Assembly (NCBI RefSeq): GCF_030268005.1
Contig: NZ_BRZC01000004.1
Coordinates: forward strand, 558,001-622,000
Origin: Microbacterium arabinogalactanolyticum
Lineage (GTDB): Bacteria > Actinomycetota > Actinomycetes > Actinomycetales > Microbacteriaceae
Direction: 5' to 3'
Length of the DNA: 64,000 nt
The notes below the pieces were generated by a model. It saw nothing but the letters and a program-made list of their open reading frames with translations, was not told the DNA's origin and did not search any database. Positions 25,491-34,054 of the stretch are shown here, piece after piece (position 1 is the first letter of the stretch; every line of letters starts with the position of its first letter). The position numbers were made by a program, and so were the translations under genes.

Positions 25491-26636
25491 TCACCAGGTG
25501 GGGATTCGGTCTTCGAGACGGGTGCGGATCTGCTCGACGAGCAGCCGGCGCGCGCCCGCGAGCACCGAGCTGTCTCCGGTGACGCTCAGGCGCACGTCAG
25601 TGTCGGGACGTTCGCCGCTGCGCAGCTCGTGGGCGACCATCGCCGCGAGCCGCTCGCCGCCGGCGAGGGACGTCGGCCCGCCGAGCACGATGAGCTCGGG
25701 GTCGAGCACGGCGAGCACGGGTTCGATGGTCACGGCGATGCGCGCCGCGACCGTCCGCAGCGCCGACTCCTGACTCGCGAGGGCTGCGATGCCGCCCGGG
25801 TACCGAGCGCCCGCGGGCGCGTCCACGAGCGCGAGGATGCTGTCCGATCCGAGCAGCTGCGTGGTCACCGCGCCGCTGTGCTGGGAGCGTCCGGCCACGA
25901 CGAGGTAGCCGATCTCACCGGCCCCGCCGTGGGCTCCGCGATGGATCCGGCCGCCCAGATCGACGCCCACGCCCAGCCCGACGCCCAGCCACAGCAGGGC
26001 GAAGCTGTCCGCCTGCTGCGCGACGCCGAAGGCCCGCTCCGCCATGGTGGCGAGATTGACGTCGTTCTCCAGAACGACGGCTACGCCGAGTTCGGACTCG
26101 ATGCGGGCACGAGCCCCGACGGACGGCCATCCGGGCAGGGAGTCGGTCAGGGACAGGGCGTCGGACTCGCTGCTCACCGCGGCCTGGACGCCTGCGGTCA
26201 CCACCTCCACGGTGCTCCGCTCGATGCCGGACGCCGCACACGCCGCGTCGATCGCTCGGTCGATGTCGCGCTCCGGCGAGCGCTGCTCGCCGCGCATCTC
26301 GAGTTCCACGATCGGATGCCGGAGGTCCAGCGCGTCGACGACCACCGCCTGGATGCAGTCCTCGAGCATGCTCACCGCCACGCCTGCGACGCGATCGCTC
26401 CGCACGCCCCAGCTCACGGCGCTGGGGCCACGGCTGCCTGCGACCTCGCCGACCGGCCCGATCAGCCCCGCGCTCTCCAGCCGCGAGATCATCTGCGTCG
26501 CGGTGGGCTTCGACATCCCGGAGAGCTCGCCGAGCCGGGTGCGAGTGAGTGCTCCGTGCTCGAGGAACAGGTGGAGCGCCTCGCGGTCGTTCCGCGTGCG
26601 CAGCCACGCGGACGTGCCCGGGTCGATCTGCGACAT
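25491..26636 (-). CDS. ROK-family transcriptional repressor
   Basis: 381 residues: an N-terminal winged helix (residues 15-70; LTRTRLGELSGMSKPTATQMISRLESAGLI) and a C-terminal ROK sugar-binding domain. The ROK signature is degenerate: the ATP-binding DxGxT is lost, but the zinc region is recognisable only in part (HRGAHGGAGEIG), the Cys cluster being absent (VVAGRSQHSGAV). It probably senses a sugar or sugar phosphate and represses the adjacent transporter and GH4-kinase genes. A palindrome at 32344-32369 upstream of the transporter operon is a candidate operator. GGAG Shine-Dalgarno; starts after the transporter operon terminator. Confidence 0.88.
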   Translation of the reverse strand: MSQIDPGTSAWLRTRNDREALHLFLEHGALTRTRLGELSGMSKPTATQMISRLESAGLIGPVGEVAGSRGPSAVSWGVRSDRVAGVAVSMLEDCIQAVVVDALDLRHPIVELEMRGEQRSPERDIDRAIDAACAASGIERSTVEVVTAGVQAAVSSESDALSLTDSLPGWPSVGARARIESELGVAVVLENDVNLATMAERAFGVAQQADSFALLWLGVGLGVGVDLGGRIHRGAHGGAGEIGYLVVAGRSQHSGAVTTQLLGSDSILALVDAPAGARYPGGIAALASQESALRTVAARIAVTIEPVLAVLDPELIVLGGPTSLAGGERLAAMVAHELRSGERPDTDVRLSVTGDSSVLAGARRLLVEQIRTRLEDRIPTW

Positions 26637-26652
26637 GAGTGCTCCTCTCGGG

Positions 26653-26686
26653 GTTCGTCGTCGTGCGGGGGCGCCGCACGACGAAC
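26653..26686 (-). terminator. Hairpin terminator after the ABC transporter operon
   Basis: GTTCGTCGT...GTGCGG pairs with CCGCACGACGAAC; 13 paired bases with a 3-nt bulge and a GGGC loop. It lies 34 nt after the second ATPase gene and just before the ROK start, so the repressor operon may be partly separate. Confidence 0.65.
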
Positions 26687-26720
26687 GGTCGCCTGCGGGG
26701 GAAGGGAATCGATTCGGCCG

Positions 26721-27581
26721 TCAGCCTGCGGCGAGTTCCGCGCGGACCTCGTCGCGCAGCCGGCCGAGGTTCTCGGGTTCGGGCGCGGCGGCGAGGAGCG
26801 TCCTGGTGTACTCGTGCTTCGGGTCGAGGATGACCTCGTCGGCCGGGCCCCGCTCCACGACGTCGCCCTTGTAGAGCACCATGATCTCGTCGCTGAAATG
26901 ACGAGCCGTGGCGAGGTCGTGGGTGATGTACAGCACGCCCAGGTGGTCCTCTCGTTGCAGGTCGGCCAGGAGGTTCAGCACGCCGAGCCTGATCGACACG
27001 TCGAGCATCGACACCGGCTCGTCCGCCACGATGAACCGTGCACCCGGAGCGAGCGCGCGGGCGATCGCGACCCGCTGCCGCTGGCCCCCGGAGAGCTCGT
27101 GCGGCCTGCGATCGACGAACGACTCCGCGGGAGACAGCCGCACCCGCTCCAGCAGCTCGAGCGCGCGCTCGCGCACGCTCGCCCCGGACAGCCCCGGATG
27201 ATGGATCCGCAGCGGGCGCTCCAGGTGATGCATGATCGTGTGGAACGGGTTCAGCGACGCGAACGGGTCCTGGAACACCATCTGCACCTCGGAGCGGTAC
27301 GCGGCCCTGGCCCGCCCGCCGCGACCGGTCGGCCGCCCGTCGAGCAGGATCTCCCCGCTGGTGGGGCTCTCCAGCTTCATCAGCATCCGCGCGATCGTCG
27401 ACTTCCCGCTGCCGGACTCGCCGACCAGCGCGACGGTCCTCCCCGCTTCGATGGTGAACGAGACGTCCTTCACCGCGTGCAGCACGTTCGTCCGCATTCC
27501 CGAACGCAGGTGGAAGTCCTTCACCAGGTGTCTGGCCTCCAGCGTCGGCGGCTGGGTCCTGGAATCCGTCGTCCTCATCAC
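26721..27581 (-). CDS. ABC transporter ATP-binding protein, OppF/DppF-like
   Basis: 286 residues with all ATPase motifs: Walker A GESGSGKST, Q-loop FQDPFASLNPF, signature LSGGQRQR, Walker B FIVADEPVSMLD, H-loop THD. The C-terminal HEYTRTLLAA is usual in the oligopeptide class. Forms a heterodimer with the preceding ATPase; both couple ATP hydrolysis to the two permeases. In this gene context the oligopeptide-type system probably carries a beta-linked oligosaccharide, as cellobiose-type Opp transporters in Thermotoga and archaea do. Start overlaps the previous stop by 4 nt. Confidence 0.92.
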   Translation of the reverse strand: MMRTTDSRTQPPTLEARHLVKDFHLRSGMRTNVLHAVKDVSFTIEAGRTVALVGESGSGKSTIARMLMKLESPTSGEILLDGRPTGRGGRARAAYRSEVQMVFQDPFASLNPFHTIMHHLERPLRIHHPGLSGASVRERALELLERVRLSPAESFVDRRPHELSGGQRQRVAIARALAPGARFIVADEPVSMLDVSIRLGVLNLLADLQREDHLGVLYITHDLATARHFSDEIMVLYKGDVVERGPADEVILDPKHEYTRTLLAAAPEPENLGRLRDEVRAELAAG

Positions 27582-28507
27582 GATCCCTCTCCGGTTCTTC
27601 CGGCCGCTTCCGTGCCGACGAGACCCGATCCGGCGCGGACGAATCCGCCCCGCTGCCCCCTCAGGCTCGGGAAGCTCGACAGAAGCCGCCGGGTGTACTC
27701 GTGCTCGGGTGCGCGGTAGATCTGCTCGGCAGGACCCTGCTCGACGATCCGTCCGTCCAGCATCACCGCGATCCGGTCGCTGATCTCGATCAGCATCGGA
27801 AGGTCGTGGGTGATGAAGATCACGGCGAAGCCGAGCTTCTCGCGCAGCCGCATGATCTCGCGGATGATCCCCCGCTGCACCACGACGTCCAGCGCGGTGG
27901 TCGGCTCGTCCATGATCATCACCTGCGGGTCCAGGGCGAGCGCCATCGCGATCATCATGCGCTGGCGCATGCCGCCGGACAGCTCATGCGGGAAGCTGGC
28001 GAGCCGAGCGGGATCGACGCCGACGAGTGTCAGCAGCTCCTCGGCCCGCGTCTGCTTGTCCCGCCGCGACATGCCGGGCCGATGCGTGTCGAAGATGTCG
28101 AAGATCTGCGCGCGGACCGTGATCACCGGGTTGAGCGAGTTCATCGCACCCTGGAAGACCATCGAGATCTTGTCCCAGCGGAACGCCCGGAGCGCTCCGC
28201 CACCGAGGGCGGCGACGTCGATGTCCGCACCGGATCGATCGTGGAAGACGATCTCACCCGAGGTCATCAGCGCCGGCGCCTTCAGCAGCCGGTTGAGCCC
28301 GTATGCGAGCGTCGTCTTGCCGCATCCGGACTCTCCGGCGAGACCCAGGATCTCACCGCGGTTCAACGTCAGCGAGACCTCTCGGACCGCCTGCACGGGC
28401 GGATCCACCTCGTATTCGATCGTCACGGCGCGCGCCGTGAGCACGGGTTCGACATCCGCAGGTGCGGACTCCGGCTCCGCGGCGGGCGCGATGATGAGGT
28501 CGGTCAT
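27578..28507 (-). CDS. ABC transporter ATP-binding protein, OppD/DppD-like
   Basis: 309 residues: Walker A GESGCGKTT, signature LSGGMRQRM, Walker B VMIMDEPTTALD, H-loop THD, C-terminal EHEYTRRLLSSFP. The GCGKTT and SGGMRQRM variants are those of the first ATPase of oligopeptide importers. The open frame runs upstream, but the ATG at 28507 overlaps the permease stop (ATGA) and is followed by a normal N-terminus. Residues 10-25 are an Ala/Pro/Glu-rich extension before the ABC domain. Confidence 0.92.
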   Translation of the reverse strand: MTDLIIAPAAEPESAPADVEPVLTARAVTIEYEVDPPVQAVREVSLTLNRGEILGLAGESGCGKTTLAYGLNRLLKAPALMTSGEIVFHDRSGADIDVAALGGGALRAFRWDKISMVFQGAMNSLNPVITVRAQIFDIFDTHRPGMSRRDKQTRAEELLTLVGVDPARLASFPHELSGGMRQRMMIAMALALDPQVMIMDEPTTALDVVVQRGIIREIMRLREKLGFAVIFITHDLPMLIEISDRIAVMLDGRIVEQGPAEQIYRAPEHEYTRRLLSSFPSLRGQRGGFVRAGSGLVGTEAAGRTGEGS

Positions 28508-29568
28508 GCCGCCACCTTCTCTCCCCTGGTGGCTGCTTCGGCGCGCTGGGCGCGGCGCTGCCTGCGCACGGCCGCCGGTGCGAGCCGCAGCTTCGGGTTC
28601 ACGATCTCGTCGATCGCGAAGTTGATCAGCGAGAGGCCCGTGCCGATCAGGGCGATGATCGCGCCCGGCGGCACGAACCACCACCAGGCGCCGCTGCCGA
28701 CCGCCTGTCCGGTCTGCGCATCGTTCAGCACGGTGCCCAGCGTGATCGACCCGGTCGGACCGAGGCCCAGATAGGACAGACCTGCCTCGCCGAGCACGGC
28801 GAAGATCACGCCGAAGATCAGCTGAGCCGCCAGCAGCGGCACGAGGTTGGGCAGGATCTCCACGAAGATGATGCGCAGAGGACGCTCGCCCGCGACCACG
28901 GATGCCGCGACGTAGTCCCGCGTGCGCAGGGACCTCGCGGTCCCGCGCAGCACCACGGCCGATCCCGCCCATCCGGTGATGCCGAGCACCAGGGCCACCA
29001 GCAGCGAGCTGCGGGCCAGCGCTCCGAGCCCTTCGGTGTGCTGCACGTAGGTCGCGATGATCATCACCAGAGGCAGCCCCGGGATGACGAGCATGATGTT
29101 CGTGATCAGCATCAGCACCTCGTCCAGTGCGCCACCGAAGTATCCGGCCAGGACGCCGAACACCAGTGCGAGCAGCAGCGCCACCAGTCCGGCGACCACT
29201 CCGACGAAGAGCGACCCCTGGGTCCCCGTCGCGATCTGCGCCAGCACGTCGTGACCGAGCTTGGTCGTGCCCAGCAGGTGCGCGGGAGACGGCGGGAGCA
29301 GCGGTTCGTGGGATGCATCGTGCGGGTCCCCCACGACCAGTGGACCCAGCAGACCGAACAGCGCGATCGCGCCGATGATGATCAGACCGCTCAGCAGCTT
29401 GCCGGTGATCCTCGGCAGAACGCGCCCGGAGCGGCCCATCCGCGCGACCGCGACGGTGTGCGTGTCCGCGGGTGCGTCGTGCGCACCCGCTTGAGTGCGC
29501 GCGCTCGTGGGCGTGACTGCGCCCGTGTCCGCGCCGGCGCCTGCGGGCGCCTCGATCAGTTCAGCCAT
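28504..29568 (-). CDS. ABC transporter permease, OppC/DppC-like
   Basis: 354 residues. An N-terminal hydrophilic segment of about 55 residues rich in Ala, Thr and Gly precedes the first helix (LLSGLIIIGAIALFGLLG). Five further helices follow, with the OppC hallmarks LGTTKLGHDVLAQI and the EAA-type loop AASVVAGERPLRIIFVEILPN, which contacts an ATPase subunit. The C-terminus is basic (RRQRRAQRAEA). The ATG at 29568 lies inside the end of the preceding permease gene (8-nt overlap); the longer open frame begins with an implausible Cys-rich stretch. Confidence 0.9.
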   Translation of the reverse strand: MAELIEAPAGAGADTGAVTPTSARTQAGAHDAPADTHTVAVARMGRSGRVLPRITGKLLSGLIIIGAIALFGLLGPLVVGDPHDASHEPLLPPSPAHLLGTTKLGHDVLAQIATGTQGSLFVGVVAGLVALLLALVFGVLAGYFGGALDEVLMLITNIMLVIPGLPLVMIIATYVQHTEGLGALARSSLLVALVLGITGWAGSAVVLRGTARSLRTRDYVAASVVAGERPLRIIFVEILPNLVPLLAAQLIFGVIFAVLGEAGLSYLGLGPTGSITLGTVLNDAQTGQAVGSGAWWWFVPPGAIIALIGTGLSLINFAIDEIVNPKLRLAPAAVRRQRRAQRAEAATRGEKVAA

Positions 29569-30565
29569 TTCTCCGCACCCTTGGATCGATGAACCCGTAC
29601 AGCAGGTCGACGAGCACATTGGCGGCGAGCACCGTGAGGGTGATCACCAGGAACACGCCCTGCATGAGCGCGTAGTCCAGCCCCTGCACGGCCTGGATCA
29701 TCAGCTTGCCGATGCCGGGGTAGCTGAACACCTGCTCGGTGACGATGGACCCCGCCACGACGAACCCGAGCGCGATGCCGAATCCCGCCAGGCTCGGGAT
29801 TGCCGCGTTCCGCGCGGCGTAGGCACGGCGGATCCGAGACGGCCGCAGCCCCTTCGCCTCCGCGGTGAGGACGTAGTCCTCGGCCATCTCCTGCACCATC
29901 ATGTTGCGCATGCCCAGGAGCCATCCGCCCACTGAGGAGATCACGATGGTCGTCGCCGGCAGCAGCGCGTGCACGACGACGCTGCCGATGAAGCCGAGGC
30001 TCCATTCCGGACCCGCCGGATACTCGAACACGCCGTAGCCGCCGAAGATCGGCAGCAGGCCGAGCTGCACCGAGAAGACGGCGACCAGCACCAGGGCGAG
30101 CCAGAAGTACGGAATGGACTGCAGGAACGTCGTCACGGGGACCAACTGATCGACCCAGGTCCCCCGTCGCCATCCCGCCCAGGCTCCCGCGACGATCCCG
30201 ATGACGAAGGAGATCACGGTCGCCGTCCCCACCAGGGTCACGGTCCACGGCAGAGCGTCGGCGATGAGGTCACCCACCGACGCGGGATACCGCGTCGAGG
30301 AGACACCGAGGTCCCCCTGCAGCATCCGCCCCCAGTAGACGAGGTACTGATCCCACAGGCTCGTGTCCTTCCCTGTGCCCAGCAGCGCGTGGATCGATGT
30401 GATCGTGGCCTCCGAGAGCGGGCGCCCGCCGCTGGCCCGGCGCAGCTTGCCGATCATGATCGCGGCAGGGTCGCCCGGCATCATCCTCGGCAGGAGGAAG
30501 TTGAGCGAGACCGCGGCCCAGAGCGTGATCACGTAGAAGACGACTCGACGCGTCCAGAACCTCAT
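29561..30565 (-). CDS. ABC transporter permease, OppB/DppB-like
   Basis: 334 residues, six hydrophobic segments. The first helix and loop (YVITLWAAVSLNFLLPRMMPGDPA) are the standard OppB beginning, and the coupling loop reads VLTAEAKGLRPSRIRRAYAARNA. The periplasm-type loop after the first helix (RRASGGRPLSEATITS) is longer than in peptide permeases and resembles sugar-type members (inference). The ATG at 30565 follows the binding-protein stop by 38 nt and has GAGGAG close by; the longer open frame is a shadow of the binding-protein gene. Confidence 0.9.
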   Translation of the reverse strand: MRFWTRRVVFYVITLWAAVSLNFLLPRMMPGDPAAIMIGKLRRASGGRPLSEATITSIHALLGTGKDTSLWDQYLVYWGRMLQGDLGVSSTRYPASVGDLIADALPWTVTLVGTATVISFVIGIVAGAWAGWRRGTWVDQLVPVTTFLQSIPYFWLALVLVAVFSVQLGLLPIFGGYGVFEYPAGPEWSLGFIGSVVVHALLPATTIVISSVGGWLLGMRNMMVQEMAEDYVLTAEAKGLRPSRIRRAYAARNAAIPSLAGFGIALGFVVAGSIVTEQVFSYPGIGKLMIQAVQGLDYALMQGVFLVITLTVLAANVLVDLLYGFIDPRVRRNG

Positions 30566-30603
30566 GCGCTCCTCCTCGAGACCCGAACCATGTGCGGAGG
30601 CCC

Positions 30604-32268
30604 CTACTTCTCGACCGGATGCAGGTGGGTCAGGATGACGGCGGAGGCCGTGGACAGGTACGGCAGCGGGTTCGCGTACAGGTCGTCGGCGGTGGGCCAG
30701 CCGGCGAACTCGGCGGTGTTGTAGAACGCCTGCGAGGCGTTGAGCACCACCGGGATGTACGGCAGATCCTGCGCGATCCGCGCCTGGATCCTCGCGTACG
30801 CCTCCTTCTTGACGCCTTCGTCCTGAGTCGCCCCGGCCACGGCGACGGCCGCGTCGACATCGGCGTTGCTGTAGCGCGCGTAGTTTTGTCCCTTGGCCGG
30901 CATCTCGCCCACCTTCGCCGTGGCACCCGTGGCGAAGTACTGGTCGTAGTTCGAGAAGGGATCCGCGACCAACGACTGCGTCAGGCCGTACAGCGCGAGC
31001 TGGAAGTCGCCGTTGGAGACCGGCGTCCAGTACTCGGCCTCGGAGACGGTTCGCGCGTTGACCCTGATCCCGGCCTTCGCCGCCTGCGCGGCGATGAGCT
31101 TCGCCGCGTCGTTGTAGTCGGTCCAGCCGTCCGGCGAGAACAGGTCGAGCTCGATGGCGGTGCCGTCCTTGCCGTAGAAGCCGTCGGAGTCCTTCGTGTA
31201 CCCGGCGGCCTCCAGGATCCGGCCCGCCTCGGCGGCATCGGCGTGCTGCGGGCTGGTGGCGAGCGACGGGTCGCTCAGCCACTTCTCGTCCCGCGGCAGC
31301 AGGGCGAAGCTCGGGCTGGACTCCCCTGCCAGGCCCGCGAACGCCTTCTTGCTGATCGATGCACGGTCCATCGCCGCATTGAGCGCCTGGCGGACGGCGG
31401 GATCGGTCTGCGCGCCCGTGCAGCCCAGCGCCGCGTCGGCGCAGGTCATGATCACGGTCGGGTCCTGCTGCTGGTTCATGGTGGCGACCCTGCCGCTGCC
31501 CGTGACGCCGTCCGGGTTGGCCACGAACTGCCCGACCCAGTCGAGCTCGCCGGTCTTCAGCAGGTCCTCGGCGGACTGGTTGGAGTCGATCCCGACGTCC
31601 TGCACCTTCTTGATGTCGGGCGCGCCCTCGCGGAACAGCGGGTTGGCCTCGAGCGTGTAGGCGGCATCGGTGAAGGTCTTGAGGACGTACGGGCCGGATC
31701 CGACCGGCTTCGGGTTGGTCTCCGACATGTAGTCGGTGATCTTCGACCAGATGTGCTCGGGCACGATGAAGGTCGCCCCGAGGATCATCGAGGCTGCGGT
31801 GAACTTCGGCGTCGAGTAGGTCACGACCACGGTCGTAGCGTCCGTGGCCTCGACCGAGACGGTGTCCGGATCGCGGTTGGAGCCGTAGCCGAGGCTGAAC
31901 GCGACGTCCTCGGCGGTGAGGTCCGCGTCATCACTCCACTTCTGATCCGGCTTGATCCTGATCGTGAGGACCGTGCCGTCCGCGTTGAACTCGAAGGAGT
32001 CGCCGATGAGTCCCACCGGCGCCTCGGCGGAGAGCTGGTTGAAGAAGAACAGCGGCTCGTAGATCGCGCCGAAGGTCAGGTGCGCCGCCGTGTCGACGGC
32101 GAAGGGGTTGAAGTTGTTCGCGATCGGCGTCATCGACCCCGACCACACACGCAGCGGCCGTTCGCCGGTCGACTGGGCGCCTGAAGGCGCGCATCCTCCC
32201 AATGCCAGGGCGAGCGCGGCAGTGCCTGCGACAAGAGGAATCGTCTTCCTCCACCGGATGTCGTGCAT
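30604..32268 (-). CDS. ABC transporter solute-binding lipoprotein, oligopeptide/cellobiose type
   Basis: 554 residues, family SBP_bac_5. Lipoprotein signal peptide with lipobox LALGGC, so Cys26 is the lipidated residue and the protein is tethered outside the membrane. The mature part begins RPLRVWSGSMTPIANNFNPF, a pattern close to cellobiose- and xylo-oligosaccharide-binding members of the family. First gene of a five-gene importer operon (binding protein, two permeases, two ATPases). GAGG Shine-Dalgarno. An operator-like palindrome lies 76-101 nt upstream of the start. Confidence 0.92.
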   Translation of the reverse strand: MHDIRWRKTIPLVAGTAALALALGGCAPSGAQSTGERPLRVWSGSMTPIANNFNPFAVDTAAHLTFGAIYEPLFFFNQLSAEAPVGLIGDSFEFNADGTVLTIRIKPDQKWSDDADLTAEDVAFSLGYGSNRDPDTVSVEATDATTVVVTYSTPKFTAASMILGATFIVPEHIWSKITDYMSETNPKPVGSGPYVLKTFTDAAYTLEANPLFREGAPDIKKVQDVGIDSNQSAEDLLKTGELDWVGQFVANPDGVTGSGRVATMNQQQDPTVIMTCADAALGCTGAQTDPAVRQALNAAMDRASISKKAFAGLAGESSPSFALLPRDEKWLSDPSLATSPQHADAAEAGRILEAAGYTKDSDGFYGKDGTAIELDLFSPDGWTDYNDAAKLIAAQAAKAGIRVNARTVSEAEYWTPVSNGDFQLALYGLTQSLVADPFSNYDQYFATGATAKVGEMPAKGQNYARYSNADVDAAVAVAGATQDEGVKKEAYARIQARIAQDLPYIPVVLNASQAFYNTAEFAGWPTADDLYANPLPYLSTASAVILTHLHPVEK

Positions 32269-32343
32269 GGGGACCTCGTCTCAAGTGCTTCGTTGGCTTG
32301 TCGAGCGGTGCGGAGAGGACTCCGCCAGAAGCGAGGTTATAGT

Positions 32344-32369
32344 AAAGGTTCTTTCCGGTAAAGACCTTT
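32344..32369. promoter_or_regulatory. Operator-like 26-bp imperfect palindrome upstream of the sugar importer operon
   Basis: The arms are AAAGGT and ACCTTT at the outside and CCGG at the centre; only three base pairs of 13 are mismatched. It is AT-rich against a GC-rich background and sits 76-101 nt upstream of the binding-protein start. The ROK repressor of the same block is the obvious candidate ligand (inference). Confidence 0.55.
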
Positions 32370-32393
32370 CCAATTGATTTCTGCAGAGAAGTG

Positions 32394-32415
32394 CGCAGGG
32401 GGCCCCGTGCCTGCG
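32394..32415 (-). terminator. Small hairpin after the Eis-like gene
   Basis: CGCAGG and CCTGCG arms enclosing GGGGCCCC, immediately beyond the stop at 32419 on the minus strand. No U-tract. Confidence 0.35.
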
Positions 32416-32418
32416 GGC

Positions 32419-33729
32419 TCAGTACCAGATGCTGAGGGTGGGTGCCGGGTCGGCGTGCAGGGCGCGTCCGAGAGCCGCGACGGCCGCCGCGTCGCCCTGC
32501 ACCCGGCCGGCGGCTGCGAGCTGGGTGAGCGGCACTCCCCCGGCATACGCACTGGACAGCGTCGCGACGTCGAGCACGACGTCGGGCGCGGCATCCGTCG
32601 CCTCGACCTCGGCAGCACCTGCCGCGTCGACGCTCAGCCGCCACGTCCCCTCCGCGAAGCCGTACCCGTCCTCGACGCGGATCACCGTCTCGACGGATGC
32701 CGCATAGCGGCGCGCACGCAGTGCCGCAGGCGCGTCCAGGATGCGCAGCCAGCCGTGATCCCGCACCGCGACGTCCACCGCGTGCGGATTCGCGACCAGG
32801 CGCACCACCGGGTCGTCGACCGGACGCAGATCGGCCTCGATCCGATCGACGAGGTCGTGATTCACCGCGAAGCCCCACAGAGCGCTCAGCGCTTCGTCGG
32901 TCTCGGCGACGAGCTGGCGGATCGTCATGCTGTTCCGGAACGATCCCGGGAGCTCCTTCAGCGTGTAGGCGATCGCGCCGCGCACGACGCCGTCGACGTC
33001 CCGGTAGTGCACGCCGCGCGCGCTGGCATCCTTCTTGGAGCCCGCGCCCAGTCCCGCCTGACCCAGCCAGCGTCCGCGCCAGCCGGCGATCTGGCCGGCT
33101 CGCGCGAAGCGGGCGCGCTCGTGGAGCTCCCCGAGCTCCCTCGCGAGCTCATCGAGACCGACGTACTCGAGCCTTCCCGGCGCCTGCGGCGCGCGCCACC
33201 CCGAGGTGCGCGCGTCCACCGCGATGCGCGAGACCGGCACGGCCGGACCGAAGCCGTAGCGGCCGTAGATGGTCGCCTCCGTCACGGTCAGCCCGGCCAT
33301 CGGGACTCCCGCGGATGCCGCGGCGCGCAGCTCGCCCTCCAGCAGTCCCCGGGCGATGCCGCGCCGACGATGCGTCGCGGCCACCGTGACCATGCTGATC
33401 GCCCACATCGGGATGGCGCTCCGTGCGTCACCGCCGGGAAGGGACATCGACGCGACCCAGGAGTTCACGGTGCCGACCGGCAGCGCCGAGGCCACCGCAT
33501 CCACCTCGTACACTCCGACGTTGCGGCGCTCCGCCCACGTCTCGCGCATGCGCTCGATCTCCGCATCAGAGGGCGCACCCCCGAGGAATCCGCGTTCGGC
33601 GGCCTGCGCGAACGCGACGGCGGAGCCGTAGTCGGCGATGTCGACGACGCGGTAGTCGAAGCCCTGCTCTCGCAGCCTCCGCGCGGACTCGGGATCGGCA
33701 GGGACGGTGCGGGCGTCGACGGAGTTCAC
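32419..33729 (-). CDS. Eis-like GNAT N-acetyltransferase with SCP2 domain
   Basis: 436 residues in the Eis order: N-terminal GNAT domain with acetyl-CoA loop VTVAATHRRRGIARGLL (about residues 115-130), a second degenerate GNAT domain, and a C-terminal sterol-carrier-type domain. The protein ends in an aromatic residue (SIWY), as in Mycobacterium Eis, where the C-terminal carboxylate acts as base. Eis homologues acetylate aminoglycosides and other amines at several positions; the true target here is unknown. GTG start with TAGTCT 6 nt ahead, so leaderless. Its promoter region overlaps a short tandem repeat. Confidence 0.85.
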   Translation of the reverse strand: MNSVDARTVPADPESARRLREQGFDYRVVDIADYGSAVAFAQAAERGFLGGAPSDAEIERMRETWAERRNVGVYEVDAVASALPVGTVNSWVASMSLPGGDARSAIPMWAISMVTVAATHRRRGIARGLLEGELRAAASAGVPMAGLTVTEATIYGRYGFGPAVPVSRIAVDARTSGWRAPQAPGRLEYVGLDELARELGELHERARFARAGQIAGWRGRWLGQAGLGAGSKKDASARGVHYRDVDGVVRGAIAYTLKELPGSFRNSMTIRQLVAETDEALSALWGFAVNHDLVDRIEADLRPVDDPVVRLVANPHAVDVAVRDHGWLRILDAPAALRARRYAASVETVIRVEDGYGFAEGTWRLSVDAAGAAEVEATDAAPDVVLDVATLSSAYAGGVPLTQLAAAGRVQGDAAAVAALGRALHADPAPTLSIWY

Positions 33730-33735
33730 CCGCCC

Positions 33736-33741
33736 AGACTA
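33736..33741 (-). promoter_or_regulatory. -10 box of leaderless eis-like promoter
   Basis: TAGTCT on the minus strand, 6 nt before the GTG at 33729. It is preceded by TGAG, close to an extended -10. The -35 position falls inside the tandem repeat. Confidence 0.5.
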
Positions 33742-33749
33742 CTCAGCGG

Positions 33750-33818
33750 GCAGCGGAACGGGTCGGTGCAGCGCAGCGGAACGGGTCAGTGCGGCGCGGC
33801 GGAGCGGGTCAGTGCGCG
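33750..33818. repeat. Three tandem 23-bp repeats in the eis-like promoter region
   Basis: Unit GCAGCGGAACGGGTCRGTGC plus three bases. Copies 1 (33750-33772) and 2 (33773-33795) differ at two positions; copy 3 (33796-33818) is more diverged and overlaps the last codons of rsrA. Confidence 0.75.
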
Positions 33819-34054
33819 GCGGCCTGGGCGGCGCGCAGACGCGCGAAGACCTGCTCGCGCAGCTCCTCAGGAGCGCTCTCCTTGCAGGCGCGCGCCACGA
33901 CCTCGGTGAGCGTCGTCGCGACCAGCGCCTCGCTCCGGCAGAACTCGCAGTTCTCCAGGTGCTCGCGGATCTCGGAATGCTCCGTCGTGCAGATCTCGTT
34001 GCGGAGGTACTCCTCCAGGTCAGCTCGCGCCTTCTCGCAGCCGCAGTCGGTCAT
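33809..34054 (-). CDS. rsrA: Zinc-binding anti-sigma factor, RsrA/RshA-like
   Basis: 81 residues. The ZAS motif H-x3-C-x2-C is present as HLENCEFC, with a further Cys pair near the N-terminus (DCGC) and one Cys at CTTEH. In Streptomyces RsrA binds SigR when reduced and releases it when disulfide stress oxidises these cysteines. The ATG overlaps the sigma-factor stop (ATGA), giving balanced synthesis. The open frame extends upstream inside the sigma gene, but only this start gives the family length. Its 3' end runs into the tandem repeat. Confidence 0.92.
   Translation of the reverse strand: MTDCGCEKARADLEEYLRNEICTTEHSEIREHLENCEFCRSEALVATTLTEVVARACKESAPEELREQVFARLRAAQAAAH

Noticed and set aside
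24264..27719. 1151-codon open frame on the plus strand
   Set aside because: Shadow of the GH4, ROK and ABC ATPase genes, typical of high-GC DNA where stops are rare in the opposite frame.
33750..33818. CRISPR array
   Set aside because: Units are directly adjacent without spacers and no cas gene is present; it is a simple tandem repeat.
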